In this document: in pieces, positions 40,685 to 49,810 of the stretch
How the letters are laid out: every line of letters begins with the position of its first letter
How positions within the stretch are numbered: the first letter of the stretch is position 1
Assembly: GCF_040656415.1 (NCBI RefSeq)
Contig: NZ_JBFAMC010000006.1
Location: forward strand, 1-64,000
Length of the DNA: 64,000 nt
From: Rhodococcus_F sp040656415
GTDB taxonomy: Bacteria; Actinomycetota; Actinomycetes; Mycobacteriales; Mycobacteriaceae
Reading direction: 5' to 3'
Translations under genes and position numbers: made by a program
The notes under the pieces: generated by a model
The model's database searches: none
What the model was told of the DNA's origin: nothing
What the model saw: the letters and a program-made list of their open reading frames with translations, nothing else

Positions 40685-41641
40685 GTGAGGGTGAGCACAG
40701 ACCGACTAGTGGCCGTCCTCCTCTTGCTGCAACGACGCGGGCAGGTGACAGCGCCAGAGGTCGCCCGAGAGCTGGAGGTCTCCGAACGCACCGCCCGCCG
40801 CGACCTCGACGCCCTGGCCAGGGCCGGGGTGCCCCTGTACTCGATGCAAGGCCGAGGCGGCGGCTGGCGCCTCGTGGGGGGCGCCCGCACCGACCTGTCC
40901 GGGTTGACCGCGAGCGAGGCCCGCGCCCTGTTCCTGGTTGCAGGCCCGGCCTCGGCTGCGACGCCGGCCGTGAAAGCAGCTCTGCGCAAGCTCGTCCATG
41001 CCCTGCCGGAGCCCTTCCGGGTGCAGGCGGAGGCAGCGGCGTCGTCGTTGGTCACGGACCCGGAGCGATGGGGAGCGAGTCCGATCGAGCCACGACAACA
41101 GCCCCGCTTCCTCGACGAACTCCAAGACGCGGTGATCCGTGGTGTCCAGGTGCGGCTCGGCTACGTCGACAGCAAAGGCGTCGAAACCGAGAGAACCGTC
41201 CACCCGCTAGGCATCGTCGCCAAAGGTCCGTCTTGGTACCTCGTATCCACCACCGAGGCCGGCCAGCGGACCTTCCGGATCGACCGCGTGTCGTACGTCG
41301 ACCCGACCGACGATCCCGTCCACCGACCTGAGGACTTCGACCTTGCGGAGAGCTGGCGAGAGATCGCCGACGAGGTCGACCGCAAGCGAACGCCCCTCGA
41401 GATCCAGGCGGTATGCGAGCCCCACCGGATAGGTCTGCTCCGGATGGCGCTCGGCGGTCGGCTCGAGGTTGGAGGTTCCACGACCGACGGCCGCATCGAG
41501 GTCGTGATCCGCGGCCGCGATGAGTACGCACTCGCCGGCGAGCTTGCATGGATGGTCGAATGGCTCGAGGTGACTGGCCCTTCGGGTGTGCGAGACCACC
41601 TCGCCTCGATCGGCAACGCGCTCGTCGAGCGATACGCCTGA
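40685..41641 (+). CDS. WYL-domain transcriptional regulator (YafY-like)
   Basis: DNA-binding protein of 318 aa. The N-terminal winged helix reads RLVAVLLLLQRRGQVTAPEVARELEVSERTARRDLDAL, followed by GRGGGWRLVGG. The central WYL domain contains GPSWYLVSTTEAGQRTFRIDRV with the W-Y-L core, and a C-terminal WCX-like region follows. Such regulators sense nucleotides or oligonucleotides, or control adjacent genes. It begins at GTG with a second GTG two codons later. It is divergent from the hydrolase and is the last ordinary gene before the defence island. Confidence 0.9.
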   Translation: MRVSTDRLVAVLLLLQRRGQVTAPEVARELEVSERTARRDLDALARAGVPLYSMQGRGGGWRLVGGARTDLSGLTASEARALFLVAGPASAATPAVKAALRKLVHALPEPFRVQAEAAASSLVTDPERWGASPIEPRQQPRFLDELQDAVIRGVQVRLGYVDSKGVETERTVHPLGIVAKGPSWYLVSTTEAGQRTFRIDRVSYVDPTDDPVHRPEDFDLAESWREIADEVDRKRTPLEIQAVCEPHRIGLLRMALGGRLEVGGSTTDGRIEVVIRGRDEYALAGELAWMVEWLEVTGPSGVRDHLASIGNALVERYA

Positions 41642-42008
41642 GACCGTCCCACAGGAACCCCAACTCCAACCCCAGACCGCGCGCCTATTTTGACGGGTGT
41701 CGGTAACTTACGCGAGATCCGTCAGAGTGGAGAGGCGTGTCTCGCTAATCCTCGCTGCATCTCGACGGTGTAGTGGCTGGCTCCCAGGCTAAGGGGCGAA
41801 TTGGGATGTGAGACGAATACGATGCTGCTTGGTATTCGGCAAGACCAGCAATCGATGAATGGTACCCGCTGTCAACTATCAATGATGCTGCTGCCAAAGG
41901 GTGACAAAGGGACCAGTTCGTGGCATCTTCTATTGTTCATGTGTGGGGGGGATTGTCGACGCCTGCCACAACCAGAATGATCTAGGTGCTTGGTCAGGAG
42001 ACTATTCG
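41642..42008. other. Left edge of the defence island, no gene supported
   Basis: Non-coding stretch before the GTPase gene. In-frame codons upstream of the GTPase start (from 41901) do not look like protein. I see no tRNA, integrase or clear attachment-site repeat that would mark an insertion boundary. AGGAGA at its right end is the GTPase ribosome-binding site. Confidence 0.4.
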
Positions 42009-44021
42009 ATGGACACTATTGGAAACACTATAGCGTTGCGCGACAAGCATATTCCGCTCCCGACCCGTGAGGATGCCTATCGGCAGATACTGTTGCTCGG
42101 AACGACCGGTGCGGGCAAGACGACCGTTGTGCGTCAATTGTTGGGAACGGACCCAGATCGGGATCGCTTTCCCTCGACCTCGACTGCCAAGACCACGGTC
42201 TCCGATACCGAGATAGTTCTTGCGCCGGGTGAATTTCGTGCAGTCGTCACGTTCTTCCCGCGTGCGGAGATCGTCCGCCACCTCGAGGAATGCGCTGTTC
42301 GCGCGTCGATATCGATTCTCAACGGGGCCGAACCGAAGTCTGTGCGAGAACATCTCTTGGACCATGAGCAACAGCGATTCCGCTTCAGTTACGTGCTCGG
42401 ACGTCGCACTGAAGAGAAGGAATCGCTTTCAGCCGCAGCCGATCCGTTCGACGTGTTCGACAACTCCGAGTTCGACGACGCCGAAGATGCCTCAACCGGA
42501 TTCGAAGCCGATCCCCGGGAGTTGCCGTCGATCGACCTCAGCGAGACCGAGGCTGTCATAAGCAGGGCCCTCGATACGTTGCGAATGCTCGTCACGTCCA
42601 ACGAGGCCGAAATCCGCCGCGGCCTCGATTCGACCGATGCCGAGAGCGACCGGGACGTGAAGGACCTCTTGGCAGAGGATCTCGAGCGACGAATTCGAGG
42701 GGATGCGGAGTTTGCACGGATCATTGATTCGCTGCTCGTCGAGATCGACAAGAGGTTCTTGGCGGTATCGGTGGGAGAGATTGATCGTGGTGACGACGGA
42801 TGGCCGCGTAGTTGGGTCTGGGACAGTACCGATCGCAAGACGTTCCTGCAGGCGGTGAACAGGTTCTCCTCAAACTATGCGCCGCTCTTCGGGCATTTGC
42901 TGTCGCCCCTGGTCGACGGCATTCGTGTGTCGGGACCCTTTGTCCCCACCTGGAATGAAGGAAAGGTGCCGCGACTCGTACTGGTCGACGGTCAGGGTCT
43001 CGGGCACAATCCGGCGTCAGCTGCGGAATTGTCGACCCCGGTGACGGAGTGGATCAACCGTGTTGACGTGGTGTTGCTGGTCGACAATGCCGCCCAACCA
43101 ATGCAGGCCGGGCCGGCGATCGCGATCCGCTCGATCCTCAACTCAGGCAACACGGAGAAGCTCGTGTTCTGTTTCACACACTTCGACGAGGTCACCGGCG
43201 ACAACTTGGCCACGGCCCGCGACCGCGCGGACCATGTGTTGGCCAGCGCGCACAATCTGGCTACGACGCTTTGTAAAGACAAATCGCTCGCCGAACGATC
43301 TCTCCGTCGGCGGCTGGACGGAGCGACGGTATTCCTGTCCAGAATCGACAAGCCGCTCAGTGTAAAGAATTCCGACGGCCGGTTCTCCACTCAGTCGTTC
43401 CGAAAGCTCTACAAACTAGTCGAGGACGCGGGCGAGCGTCGTGAGCTGGGGCCCGCCAGGCCGGTTTACGCCAGGACGGATATGCATCGAGCACTGGTCG
43501 ATGCAATCGGCGACTTTCACACGCGATGGGACGCAATACTGGGACTGAAAGTCTCGCGCTCCGTCGCGAAGGAGCACTGGACCCGGATCAAGGCGCTGAA
43601 CAAGCGGTTCGCTGAGGGCAGCGCAGAAGAGTACGACACCCTACGGCCGTCGGCGGAGCTGAGGGAGTTCATTAAGGAGGAGCTGTACAAGCGGTTCGAG
43701 TTGCCGCGTCGATGGCGGGGGCAGCGGCCGGAAGATGACGACACATTCACCGCAATTGTCGACGAGTTCTCGCAGGCCGTCGCCCGGCGACTCGACAAGC
43801 CGATACGGGATCGCTTGTCGGTAGCAGCGCAGCCGGAGTGGCAGCGGGCCTTCGAGCTCCAGGGCCCAGGGTCGACCGGGATGCGCGCCGAGCACATTGC
43901 GGAGGACGTTTTCGACTCCTTCGTTGCCGTGCCCACCCCCGGCAATGAGGACTTCTTCAACGCCCTCGAGAGTCTCATCGATGATGCTGCCGAAATCATA
44001 GGGGTAACTCTGGAGGCGTGA
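42009..44021 (+). CDS. Large dynamin-like/TRAFAC P-loop GTPase of unknown function
   Basis: A 670-aa soluble P-loop protein. Walker A is LLLGTTGAGKTTVVRQLLG at about residues 29-45. A G3-like LVLVDGQGLGH lies near residue 325 and a G4-like CFTHFDEV near 390, unusually far from Walker A because a charged helical insert of about 200 residues separates them. The C-terminal 250 residues are helical, as in dynamin-like proteins. It starts at the ATG with AGGAGA eight bases upstream. Next downstream are an hsdM relic and McrBC. A defence role is inferred from position; its substrate and partner are unknown. Confidence 0.65.
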   Translation: MDTIGNTIALRDKHIPLPTREDAYRQILLLGTTGAGKTTVVRQLLGTDPDRDRFPSTSTAKTTVSDTEIVLAPGEFRAVVTFFPRAEIVRHLEECAVRASISILNGAEPKSVREHLLDHEQQRFRFSYVLGRRTEEKESLSAAADPFDVFDNSEFDDAEDASTGFEADPRELPSIDLSETEAVISRALDTLRMLVTSNEAEIRRGLDSTDAESDRDVKDLLAEDLERRIRGDAEFARIIDSLLVEIDKRFLAVSVGEIDRGDDGWPRSWVWDSTDRKTFLQAVNRFSSNYAPLFGHLLSPLVDGIRVSGPFVPTWNEGKVPRLVLVDGQGLGHNPASAAELSTPVTEWINRVDVVLLVDNAAQPMQAGPAIAIRSILNSGNTEKLVFCFTHFDEVTGDNLATARDRADHVLASAHNLATTLCKDKSLAERSLRRRLDGATVFLSRIDKPLSVKNSDGRFSTQSFRKLYKLVEDAGERRELGPARPVYARTDMHRALVDAIGDFHTRWDAILGLKVSRSVAKEHWTRIKALNKRFAEGSAEEYDTLRPSAELREFIKEELYKRFELPRRWRGQRPEDDDTFTAIVDEFSQAVARRLDKPIRDRLSVAAQPEWQRAFELQGPGSTGMRAEHIAEDVFDSFVAVPTPGNEDFFNALESLIDDAAEIIGVTLEA

Positions 44022-44113
44022 ACACTCGTTGTCGCTGTCAATAACGTTGGCGTGTCGGTGCGGGCGAATACTGTCGTCGGTTCGTAGTTGGTGCTGGATA
44101 GGAGCCCGGTCAG

Positions 44114-44257
44114 ATGATCACCGGTGAGATCAAGAGCAAAGTCGACGCGGTGTGGGATGCGTTCTGGACGGGCGGCATCTCCAATCCGCTCGAGGTGATG
44201 GAGCAGATCACTTACCTGCTCTTCATCCGAAGACTACTTCGAATAGCCAACCCTTAG
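44114..44257 (+). pseudogene. hsdM: Truncated type I restriction methyltransferase, N-terminal relic
   Basis: The frame encodes 47 residues beginning MITGEIKSKVDAVWDAFWTG, then GISNPLEVMEQITYLLFIRR, which is the standard N-terminus of HsdM. It then diverges and stops at TAG. The ribosome-binding site AGGAG is still present eight bases upstream. The remaining 450 or so residues, with the S-adenosylmethionine and NPPF motifs, are absent from the window, and no hsdS is found. The matching HsdR is 7.5 kb downstream. Confidence 0.85.
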
Positions 44258-44303
44258 AGCACACACCAATCCGTGCTGATCAACCATTCAGAAGGATCGC
44301 TTG

Positions 44304-46097
44304 ATGTCCGATGACACCCTGAACGCCCTGCCGAGTTGGCAGGAGTTCACCCGACCCGTCCTACAGGTTCTCAGCGATGGCGCTGAATGGGACACAGCCG
44401 ATCTGCGCCCGGCTGTCGCGGCATTGATGGGAAACGAAATCGATAGCCAAAACATGCTCGCAGGCTCCCGGGCCGGTGAGGTTATGCGGCGAGCAGTTCG
44501 TCGCCTCGCTTCCGCCGGAGCAGTCATCAAGCTCTCCCCAAGCCGAACAGTAATCGCCGACCGTGGTCGTGAACTACTCGCCGAGAATCCCGAAGCAATC
44601 ACGCTCGACAGACTTAACCGCATTCCGGAGTTTCGAGAGAGTATGCGCAGGAGAAACTCTGGCGATATCGAGGGTGAGGCGCACTGGTTCGTCGGTGCCT
44701 ACTACTACGGCGAGACAGTCGAAGACATGACCGACACCTTTGTGGAACAAGGTATCTGGCGTAACGGATACGAGGACAAGTATCTCGACGAAGTCCGGTC
44801 GATTGAGGTCGGTCAGCGTATCGCCATCAAGGCCGCCTACACCCGGCTGCATGACCTGCCGTTCGAAACCAACGGAAACAAGGTCTCGGTGATGTCGATC
44901 AAGGCCACAGGGACCGTCACCCGCAACCACGGGGATGGCCGCACCCTTGACGTGAAATGGGATGCGCGGGAGCCAGTTCGTGAGTGGTACTTCTACACCA
45001 ACCGACTCACCGTGTGGCGCGTATGCCGCGGCGACTGGCGCTCCGACGGGCTCATTGACTTCACCTTCGAAGGCGATGAACAAGACCTTAGCCGGTTCCG
45101 CAACTCCGTGTACTGGGCCGACCGCTTCGGTGACGGCGCCGGGTTCGCCGACGAGCGCGACCTCGACGACGAGTCCGGCGACGACGAGGAACCTCAAGGG
45201 TTCGACCAGAGCTACGGACTCACCGATATCGTCGCCGACGGCTGCTTCGTGCCCCAACAGGTGCTCGGTGACTATCTCGAAGCTTTGAAGACCAAGAAGA
45301 ACCTGATCCTGCAGGGTCCTCCTGGTACTGGCAAGACCTGGCTCGCCAAGCGGCTCGGATACGCCCTAATCGGGGGCAAGGACCGGAACCTGCTCAGCGC
45401 CATCCAGTTCCATCCCGGTGTCTCCTACGAGGACTTCGTCCGCGGATGGCGGCCCAGCGGTGACGGCAAGCTGCGGCTCGAGGACGGTATCTTCCTCGAC
45501 ATCGTCAACGCTGCTCAGGCCGACCCCGGTCACAACCACGTCGTCGTCGTCGAGGAGATCAACCGGGGAAACCTCGCCCAGATTTTCGGTGAACTGCTCA
45601 CCCTCCTCGAGAACAGCAAGCGCACCCCTGATGAGGCTCTCCAATTGTCATACCGCCGCCCAGGGGAACCGCCCGTCTACCTGCCCGAGAACCTCTACAT
45701 CATCGGCACCATGAACCTCGCCGATCGCTCCCTTGCGATCGTCGACTTCGCGCTACGCCGGCGGTTCGCCTTCCGCAACCTCGAACCGACCCTCAATGAG
45801 GCATGGCGGCGCTGGGTGTCCGAGCACAACGGAGTCCCCGACGCCTTCCTCGCTACGCTTGCGCATCGCGTCGACACCCTCAACGATGCCATCGCCGGCG
45901 ACCGCTCCCTGGGCGAGCAGTACCGCATCGGGCACAGCTTCTTCACTCCGCACGGCAGGACCAGCATCGACGACCCGGACGCCTGGCTGCGGCAGGTGGT
46001 GGACTCCGAGATCCGCCCGCTGCTCGACGAGTACTGGTTCGACGACCCCGAACGTGTCCAGAAGGAGGCGGAGGCACTGCTCGGGTACCCGCTGTGA
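44304..46097 (+). CDS. mcrB: McrB-type GTP-dependent restriction AAA+ protein
   Basis: Motor subunit of a modification-dependent McrBC restriction system, 597 aa. The N-terminus (PSWQEFTRPVLQVLSDGAEW) is an Mrr-like winged helix. Residues 120-240 form a domain with HWFVGAYYYGETVEDMTDTF that may recognise modified bases. The AAA+ domain has Walker A GPPGTGKT (about 337-344), the McrB-type Walker B VVVVEEINRGN (about 415) and sensor IGTMNLADRS (about 467). The ATG is preceded by GAAGGA. It overlaps mcrC by 4 bp. Whether it uses GTP or ATP cannot be fixed from these motifs alone. Confidence 0.9.
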   Translation: MSDDTLNALPSWQEFTRPVLQVLSDGAEWDTADLRPAVAALMGNEIDSQNMLAGSRAGEVMRRAVRRLASAGAVIKLSPSRTVIADRGRELLAENPEAITLDRLNRIPEFRESMRRRNSGDIEGEAHWFVGAYYYGETVEDMTDTFVEQGIWRNGYEDKYLDEVRSIEVGQRIAIKAAYTRLHDLPFETNGNKVSVMSIKATGTVTRNHGDGRTLDVKWDAREPVREWYFYTNRLTVWRVCRGDWRSDGLIDFTFEGDEQDLSRFRNSVYWADRFGDGAGFADERDLDDESGDDEEPQGFDQSYGLTDIVADGCFVPQQVLGDYLEALKTKKNLILQGPPGTGKTWLAKRLGYALIGGKDRNLLSAIQFHPGVSYEDFVRGWRPSGDGKLRLEDGIFLDIVNAAQADPGHNHVVVVEEINRGNLAQIFGELLTLLENSKRTPDEALQLSYRRPGEPPVYLPENLYIIGTMNLADRSLAIVDFALRRRFAFRNLEPTLNEAWRRWVSEHNGVPDAFLATLAHRVDTLNDAIAGDRSLGEQYRIGHSFFTPHGRTSIDDPDAWLRQVVDSEIRPLLDEYWFDDPERVQKEAEALLGYPL

Positions 46098-47206
46098 CCG
46101 GGGTGATCGTCAGCGGCCGCACTCGGATCCCTGTCCGGAACCTGTGGCTGCTGATGCTGTATGCGTCGAGCCTGTACCGGGACGACGAGTCGCTGCGCCG
46201 CAGCGGTGTCGAGGACAATCCGGAAGACCTGTGCGACATCGTTGCCGAGATTCTCGCCGACGCCGTCGAGACCCGACTGCAGCGCACCCTCGGCCAGGCC
46301 TATCAGCCATGCCGCGCCCACCTCACCCGGGTCCGCGGGCAGATCGACGTACTCGAAACGACTACCCGCCAGCTTCTCTCACGTGGGCGGGTCGCCTGCC
46401 GGTTCAGCGAGTTGTCCGTTGACAACCCGCGCAACCGTTTGATACGCACCGCGCTCGGCGTCGCAGCTGGCCGGGTGCGTAGCGAGCCGCTCGCCGCCCG
46501 GTGTCGCAGGCTCGCTGACACCCTCGTGCAGGCCGGGGTTTCCGCCAGACCCATCGGCCGTGGCGAGGCGTCAGGCGTCGTGCTCGGCCGCAACGAGGTG
46601 GCCGACGTCGCTGCCGTCGATGCCGCGAAACTGATGCTGGCGATGGACATCCCGAGTGAGGACGACGGATCGGGCCACCGCTGGGCGGTATCGCGGGATG
46701 TAGCCGAGATGCGGCGGCTCTACGAGGCGGCGGTGCGGGGCTTCTACCTTGCCACCCTCACCGTGCCGTGGCGGGTACATCAAGGGGAGAAGAAGCTCCG
46801 CTGGCCCACCGAGGGTGAGACCGCGCGGATGCGGCAGATCCTGCCGGTGATGCGTGCCGACACCGTCCTCGAGACCCCCGACCGTCGGATTGTGGTCGAA
46901 ACCAAGTTCACCGACGCGCTCAAACCCAACCAGTACGGTGCCGTGAAGCTCGCCCGTGGGCACATCTTCCAGTTGTACGCCTATATCCAGTCCCAGCACG
47001 AGCAGGACGCTCTCGCCGCTACCGCTGAGGGGGTGCTGCTGTACCCGACGGTCGGCGAACACCTCGACGAATCGGTCACCATCCAGGGCCACAGCTATCG
47101 CTTCCTCACCGTCGACCTCGCAGGCAGCGCCGCTGGCATCAGGGCCGCGCTGGCCGCGGTCACCGACCCGCACAACATCAACGAACCCGAGGACACCCAT
47201 GCCTGA
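46094..47206 (+). CDS. mcrC: McrC nuclease subunit
   Basis: Endonuclease partner of McrB, 370 aa. The GTG start overlaps the mcrB stop (GTGA). The N-terminus IPVRNLWLLMLYASSLYR is characteristic of the 5-methylcytosine restriction McrC family. The C-terminal PD-(D/E)xK nuclease core has Asp in MRADTVLE (about 256) and Glu-x-Lys in VVETKF (about 268-270). All expected catalytic residues are present, so the nuclease looks intact. It overlaps the following unknown gene by 8 bp. Confidence 0.92.
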   Translation: MTGVIVSGRTRIPVRNLWLLMLYASSLYRDDESLRRSGVEDNPEDLCDIVAEILADAVETRLQRTLGQAYQPCRAHLTRVRGQIDVLETTTRQLLSRGRVACRFSELSVDNPRNRLIRTALGVAAGRVRSEPLAARCRRLADTLVQAGVSARPIGRGEASGVVLGRNEVADVAAVDAAKLMLAMDIPSEDDGSGHRWAVSRDVAEMRRLYEAAVRGFYLATLTVPWRVHQGEKKLRWPTEGETARMRQILPVMRADTVLETPDRRIVVETKFTDALKPNQYGAVKLARGHIFQLYAYIQSQHEQDALAATAEGVLLYPTVGEHLDESVTIQGHSYRFLTVDLAGSAAGIRAALAAVTDPHNINEPEDTHA

Positions 47207-47774
47207 CATCAACCCCGCTGCGAGCGAAGAGAACTTCGAGAGATTGAAGCAGGACCCGGACTTCGAAGTCGCTGTTGCACTTGTAGCCGACTATCTCGAC
47301 GGCGCCTTCAGTGACCCGGATAGGAGTGAGAAGGAGGAGTGGACGTTGAGTTGTCTACCGAGCACGAACAAGACGTCCGGGCGAGAGCGGCTCTTCACCC
47401 TAAATGTCGGGCCCATGCAAGTTCTGTATATGGAGCGATTCACCGAAAACGCTGAGAGTGAAGTCCTGTTCACCCTCTACGTATCGGCAAGCGCGCTCGA
47501 GCAGGAGGCTGGGAGCTCGCTCGAGGAACTTGCCGAACGGTACCCCTCTCTCGAATTCCAGAGGACATCGCTGTCCTCGGCAGACGGCGACGGAGCGGTG
47601 ATTCATTGCTTGTGGGATGGCGAGTCATTGGAGCAGTTCGTCGACCTGCCGCTCGAAGGGTCGATCCGCCCGCTGGCCGATCGGCTGGTAGGCAAGGGCC
47701 GCGGCCCCTACGGGCAGTACCACAACCGGCGGTTCGCACAGCACGTTCTAGACACTATGAAAGAGGCAGCCTGA
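47199..47774 (+). CDS. Unknown third gene of the McrBC operon
   Basis: A 191-aa acidic soluble protein translated from an ATG that overlaps the mcrC stop by 8 bp, so it is almost certainly co-translated with McrBC. It has EENFERLKQDPDFEVAVALV, a beta-rich middle (RLFTLNVGPMQVLYMERF) and YGQYHNRRFAQHVLDTMKEA at the end. I do not recognise a family and see no catalytic motif or membrane segment. The overlap suggests a stoichiometric accessory, specificity or immunity factor for the McrBC complex; this is inference. Confidence 0.75.
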   Translation: MPDINPAASEENFERLKQDPDFEVAVALVADYLDGAFSDPDRSEKEEWTLSCLPSTNKTSGRERLFTLNVGPMQVLYMERFTENAESEVLFTLYVSASALEQEAGSSLEELAERYPSLEFQRTSLSSADGDGAVIHCLWDGESLEQFVDLPLEGSIRPLADRLVGKGRGPYGQYHNRRFAQHVLDTMKEAA

Positions 47775-47830
47775 CATAACGATTCGACTACCGAGGTCCA
47801 ACTGACCAACGCTTGGGAGAGGGAAAGAGT

Positions 47831-48340
47831 ATGGCGAGCAGGCCGTGGACGCTCGGTGACCTGCGGATCCCGATGATTGACGCGTTCGTCGGAGATCACG
47901 GGTACCTGTCGAATTTCTGGCCCGCTCCCACCCCCTATCGCGACCGCATTTTCCCCACGAGCGAGCACGCCTTCGCATCCGCGAAGACCGATGACTGTGA
48001 TGCGATCTCGAGGATTCTCGCGACCGACGACCCCGCAGAGGCGAAGAGGATCGGCCGGACCGTACCACTCGTCGATGACTGGGAGCGGCGCAAGTATGTC
48101 GAGATGGAGTCGATCGTCGAGGCCAAGTTCCGTCACAACCCGATCCTTGCTGAGAAGCTTGTCTCCACGCGAGGATCGTTGATTGTCGAGGGCAACATCT
48201 GGCATGACCAGACATGGGGAAGTTGTAGCTGCGACCGACACCGAGACTTCCCTGGAGACAATGCACTCGGAGTCATACTGATGCGGGTTCGCATGCAACT
48301 GACGAATTCACCTGATTCGGAGAATCGATTCGATTCCTGA
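47831..48340 (+). CDS. NADAR-domain (YbiA-like) N-glycosidase/ADP-ribose-acting protein
   Basis: A 169-aa protein of the NADAR family. Key parts are FVGDHGYLSNFWPAPTPYRD, FPTSEHAFASAKTDD with the catalytic-type Glu, VEMESIVEAKFRHNPILAEKL and LIVEGNIWHDQTWGSCSC. Family members cleave N-glycosidic bonds in riboflavin intermediates or remove ADP-ribose from guanine, and some act as antitoxins to DarT-type toxins. No DarT gene is adjacent. GAGGGAAAGAG precedes the ATG. It lies 56 bp after the third McrBC-operon gene and may be part of the same transcript. Confidence 0.88.
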   Translation: MASRPWTLGDLRIPMIDAFVGDHGYLSNFWPAPTPYRDRIFPTSEHAFASAKTDDCDAISRILATDDPAEAKRIGRTVPLVDDWERRKYVEMESIVEAKFRHNPILAEKLVSTRGSLIVEGNIWHDQTWGSCSCDRHRDFPGDNALGVILMRVRMQLTNSPDSENRFDS

Positions 48341-48526
48341 TGCGAGTCGTCGGATTGTATGGCAGTATCGTTGCCGCCGTCGGATCGAAGACGACGGATT
48401 CCATGACATCGCGGCTCCCTCAATGGTGAAGCCCAGCACGCGGCCGGTGGTGCGGCCGAGCGAATCGACCATCTACTCTCCGCCTATTCGTCTGTGCGCG
48501 GAGAATGTCCCATGAGGTGACATCTA

Positions 48527-49576
48527 TTGCACGAAGATATGAAGAACCTTCTCCGGCGGGAGGAGGCGCTGGATCGCGCCGACATACTCGACTTGCCAAC
48601 ACTCGAACTTCAGCCGACGTGGGGTTTCCTCGACCCGCCCGAGAAGGGTGACAACTGCGCAAGGGTGACCCTCGGCCCGAACGGTGAGTGGATCAGTCTC
48701 TGGACTGCACCGGATATCGAGATGAATGTGAAGGAGACACGTGGTAGCCGCGCCCGTTTTGCGAGAACCCGGCTACCCGAAGCCATTCCAGCGCGGATTT
48801 CCATCCAGACGCCTGAATCGTCGCGAGTGGTTGAACTGGATGAACTGACCCTGGATTTCTGTCTTCCGCAGCCGATGCCGAACGGGAACATTCTCGTCGT
48901 CGGCGCCCGCTGCCTCTACCACGAGGACGGTCCCGAGCACAACGCGGTGCTCTATTCACCGGACGGACGAGTCATTCACACGACGACGTTCGGTGACGGG
49001 ATTTCGTTCGTTTGTACAACCGAACCGGGGACCACATGGGTCGGTTATCACTCGCAAGGAACGAACGCGACGAATGGGTGGGGCGGCCGCAATGGACCGG
49101 GTGCTCTCGGCCATAGCGGACTGGTCCGATTCGGGCACGGATTGGATCTCGTGGAGGAGTACGAGCCGCCGAATCCCGGCACCGATTCGATCCTGGAAGT
49201 TCGAGCGATGACTGTGGCGGGTAGTGCAGTCTGGGCCAGCAGCCGTCCATACTACGGACTTCTCCAACTTGTCCGAATCCAGGATGGAGTTGCGGCTACC
49301 TGGCAGAACGATGCTGCGATGGCACGCGGGCTGGTGGTTTCCGGTGATCGGATAGGTCTGATCGGTGGCTGGGGCCCAGGAAAGCACGATCGACTGGTAT
49401 ACGGGCGCCTCGAAGCGGACCGATTCGTCCGGGAAGGCGCGTGTCGAATCGCGTTGCCGGGCGGATCCGAGGTACCGCTGGCATCGGACCTACTCGGGGT
49501 TGGCGGAACCATCCACGTCATCACCGAGGACGACCAGTTCTACCAGGTCGAATTCGACGAACTGCTCAATCGTTGA
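48527..49576 (+). CDS. Unknown protein, beta-propeller-like
   Basis: A 349-aa soluble protein with no signal peptide. It has many short strand segments rich in Gly and aromatic residues (GNILVVGARCLYHEDGPEHN, GTTWVGYHSQGTNATNGWGG, RIGLIGGWGPGKHDRLVYG), a pattern like WD or quinoprotein-type propellers. The TTG start has GAGGTGA upstream; an ATG four codons later is possible. It follows the NADAR gene on the same strand with a gap of about 190 bp and is followed by a perfect 12-bp hairpin. No enzymatic motif is seen. Confidence 0.65.
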   Translation: MHEDMKNLLRREEALDRADILDLPTLELQPTWGFLDPPEKGDNCARVTLGPNGEWISLWTAPDIEMNVKETRGSRARFARTRLPEAIPARISIQTPESSRVVELDELTLDFCLPQPMPNGNILVVGARCLYHEDGPEHNAVLYSPDGRVIHTTTFGDGISFVCTTEPGTTWVGYHSQGTNATNGWGGRNGPGALGHSGLVRFGHGLDLVEEYEPPNPGTDSILEVRAMTVAGSAVWASSRPYYGLLQLVRIQDGVAATWQNDAAMARGLVVSGDRIGLIGGWGPGKHDRLVYGRLEADRFVREGACRIALPGGSEVPLASDLLGVGGTIHVITEDDQFYQVEFDELLNR

Positions 49577-49614
49577 CCACGCCCTGAATGACGTTGCTTC
49601 TTGTGAGGGGCTGA

Positions 49615-49659
49615 ACCCGTCCCATCCAGATTTGATGCCCAAACCTTGATGGGACGGGT
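49615..49659 (+). terminator. Perfect 12-bp hairpin after the unknown gene
   Basis: ACCCGTCCCATC and its complement flank a 21-base loop, 38 bp after the stop codon. It probably terminates the plus-strand island transcript. No long T-run follows. Confidence 0.6.
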
Positions 49660-49690
49660 CGTCGATCAGAGTTTCTCCTCAACGCATCGT

Positions 49691-49734
49691 CCGGTTCTGT
49701 CGGTACCGTGCGAAGATCACCGCACGACCATTGC
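49691..49734. repeat. Left copy of the hsdR upstream repeat
   Basis: CCGGTT and GGTACCGTG precede GAAGATCACCGCACGACCAT and TGC. The right copy at 51647-51692 has GAAGATCACCGAACGACCAT and TGC with similar flanks (one mismatch over 23 bp in the core). The two lie in direct orientation and bracket the DAO oxidoreductase and SRPBCC genes. Confidence 0.7.
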
Positions 49735-49810
49735 GATGGCAAGTCCTGGCGCTCTTGCGGTGGGCATTCTTTCTACGATGTCGAGGCGTCGTGACGGTTC
49801 TACTCCGGCG

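Noticed and set aside
48422..48520. Possible hsdS or other remnant between the NADAR and unknown genes
   Set aside because: One frame gives a short amphipathic helix (AAERIDHLLSAY), but there is too little to assign to any family.
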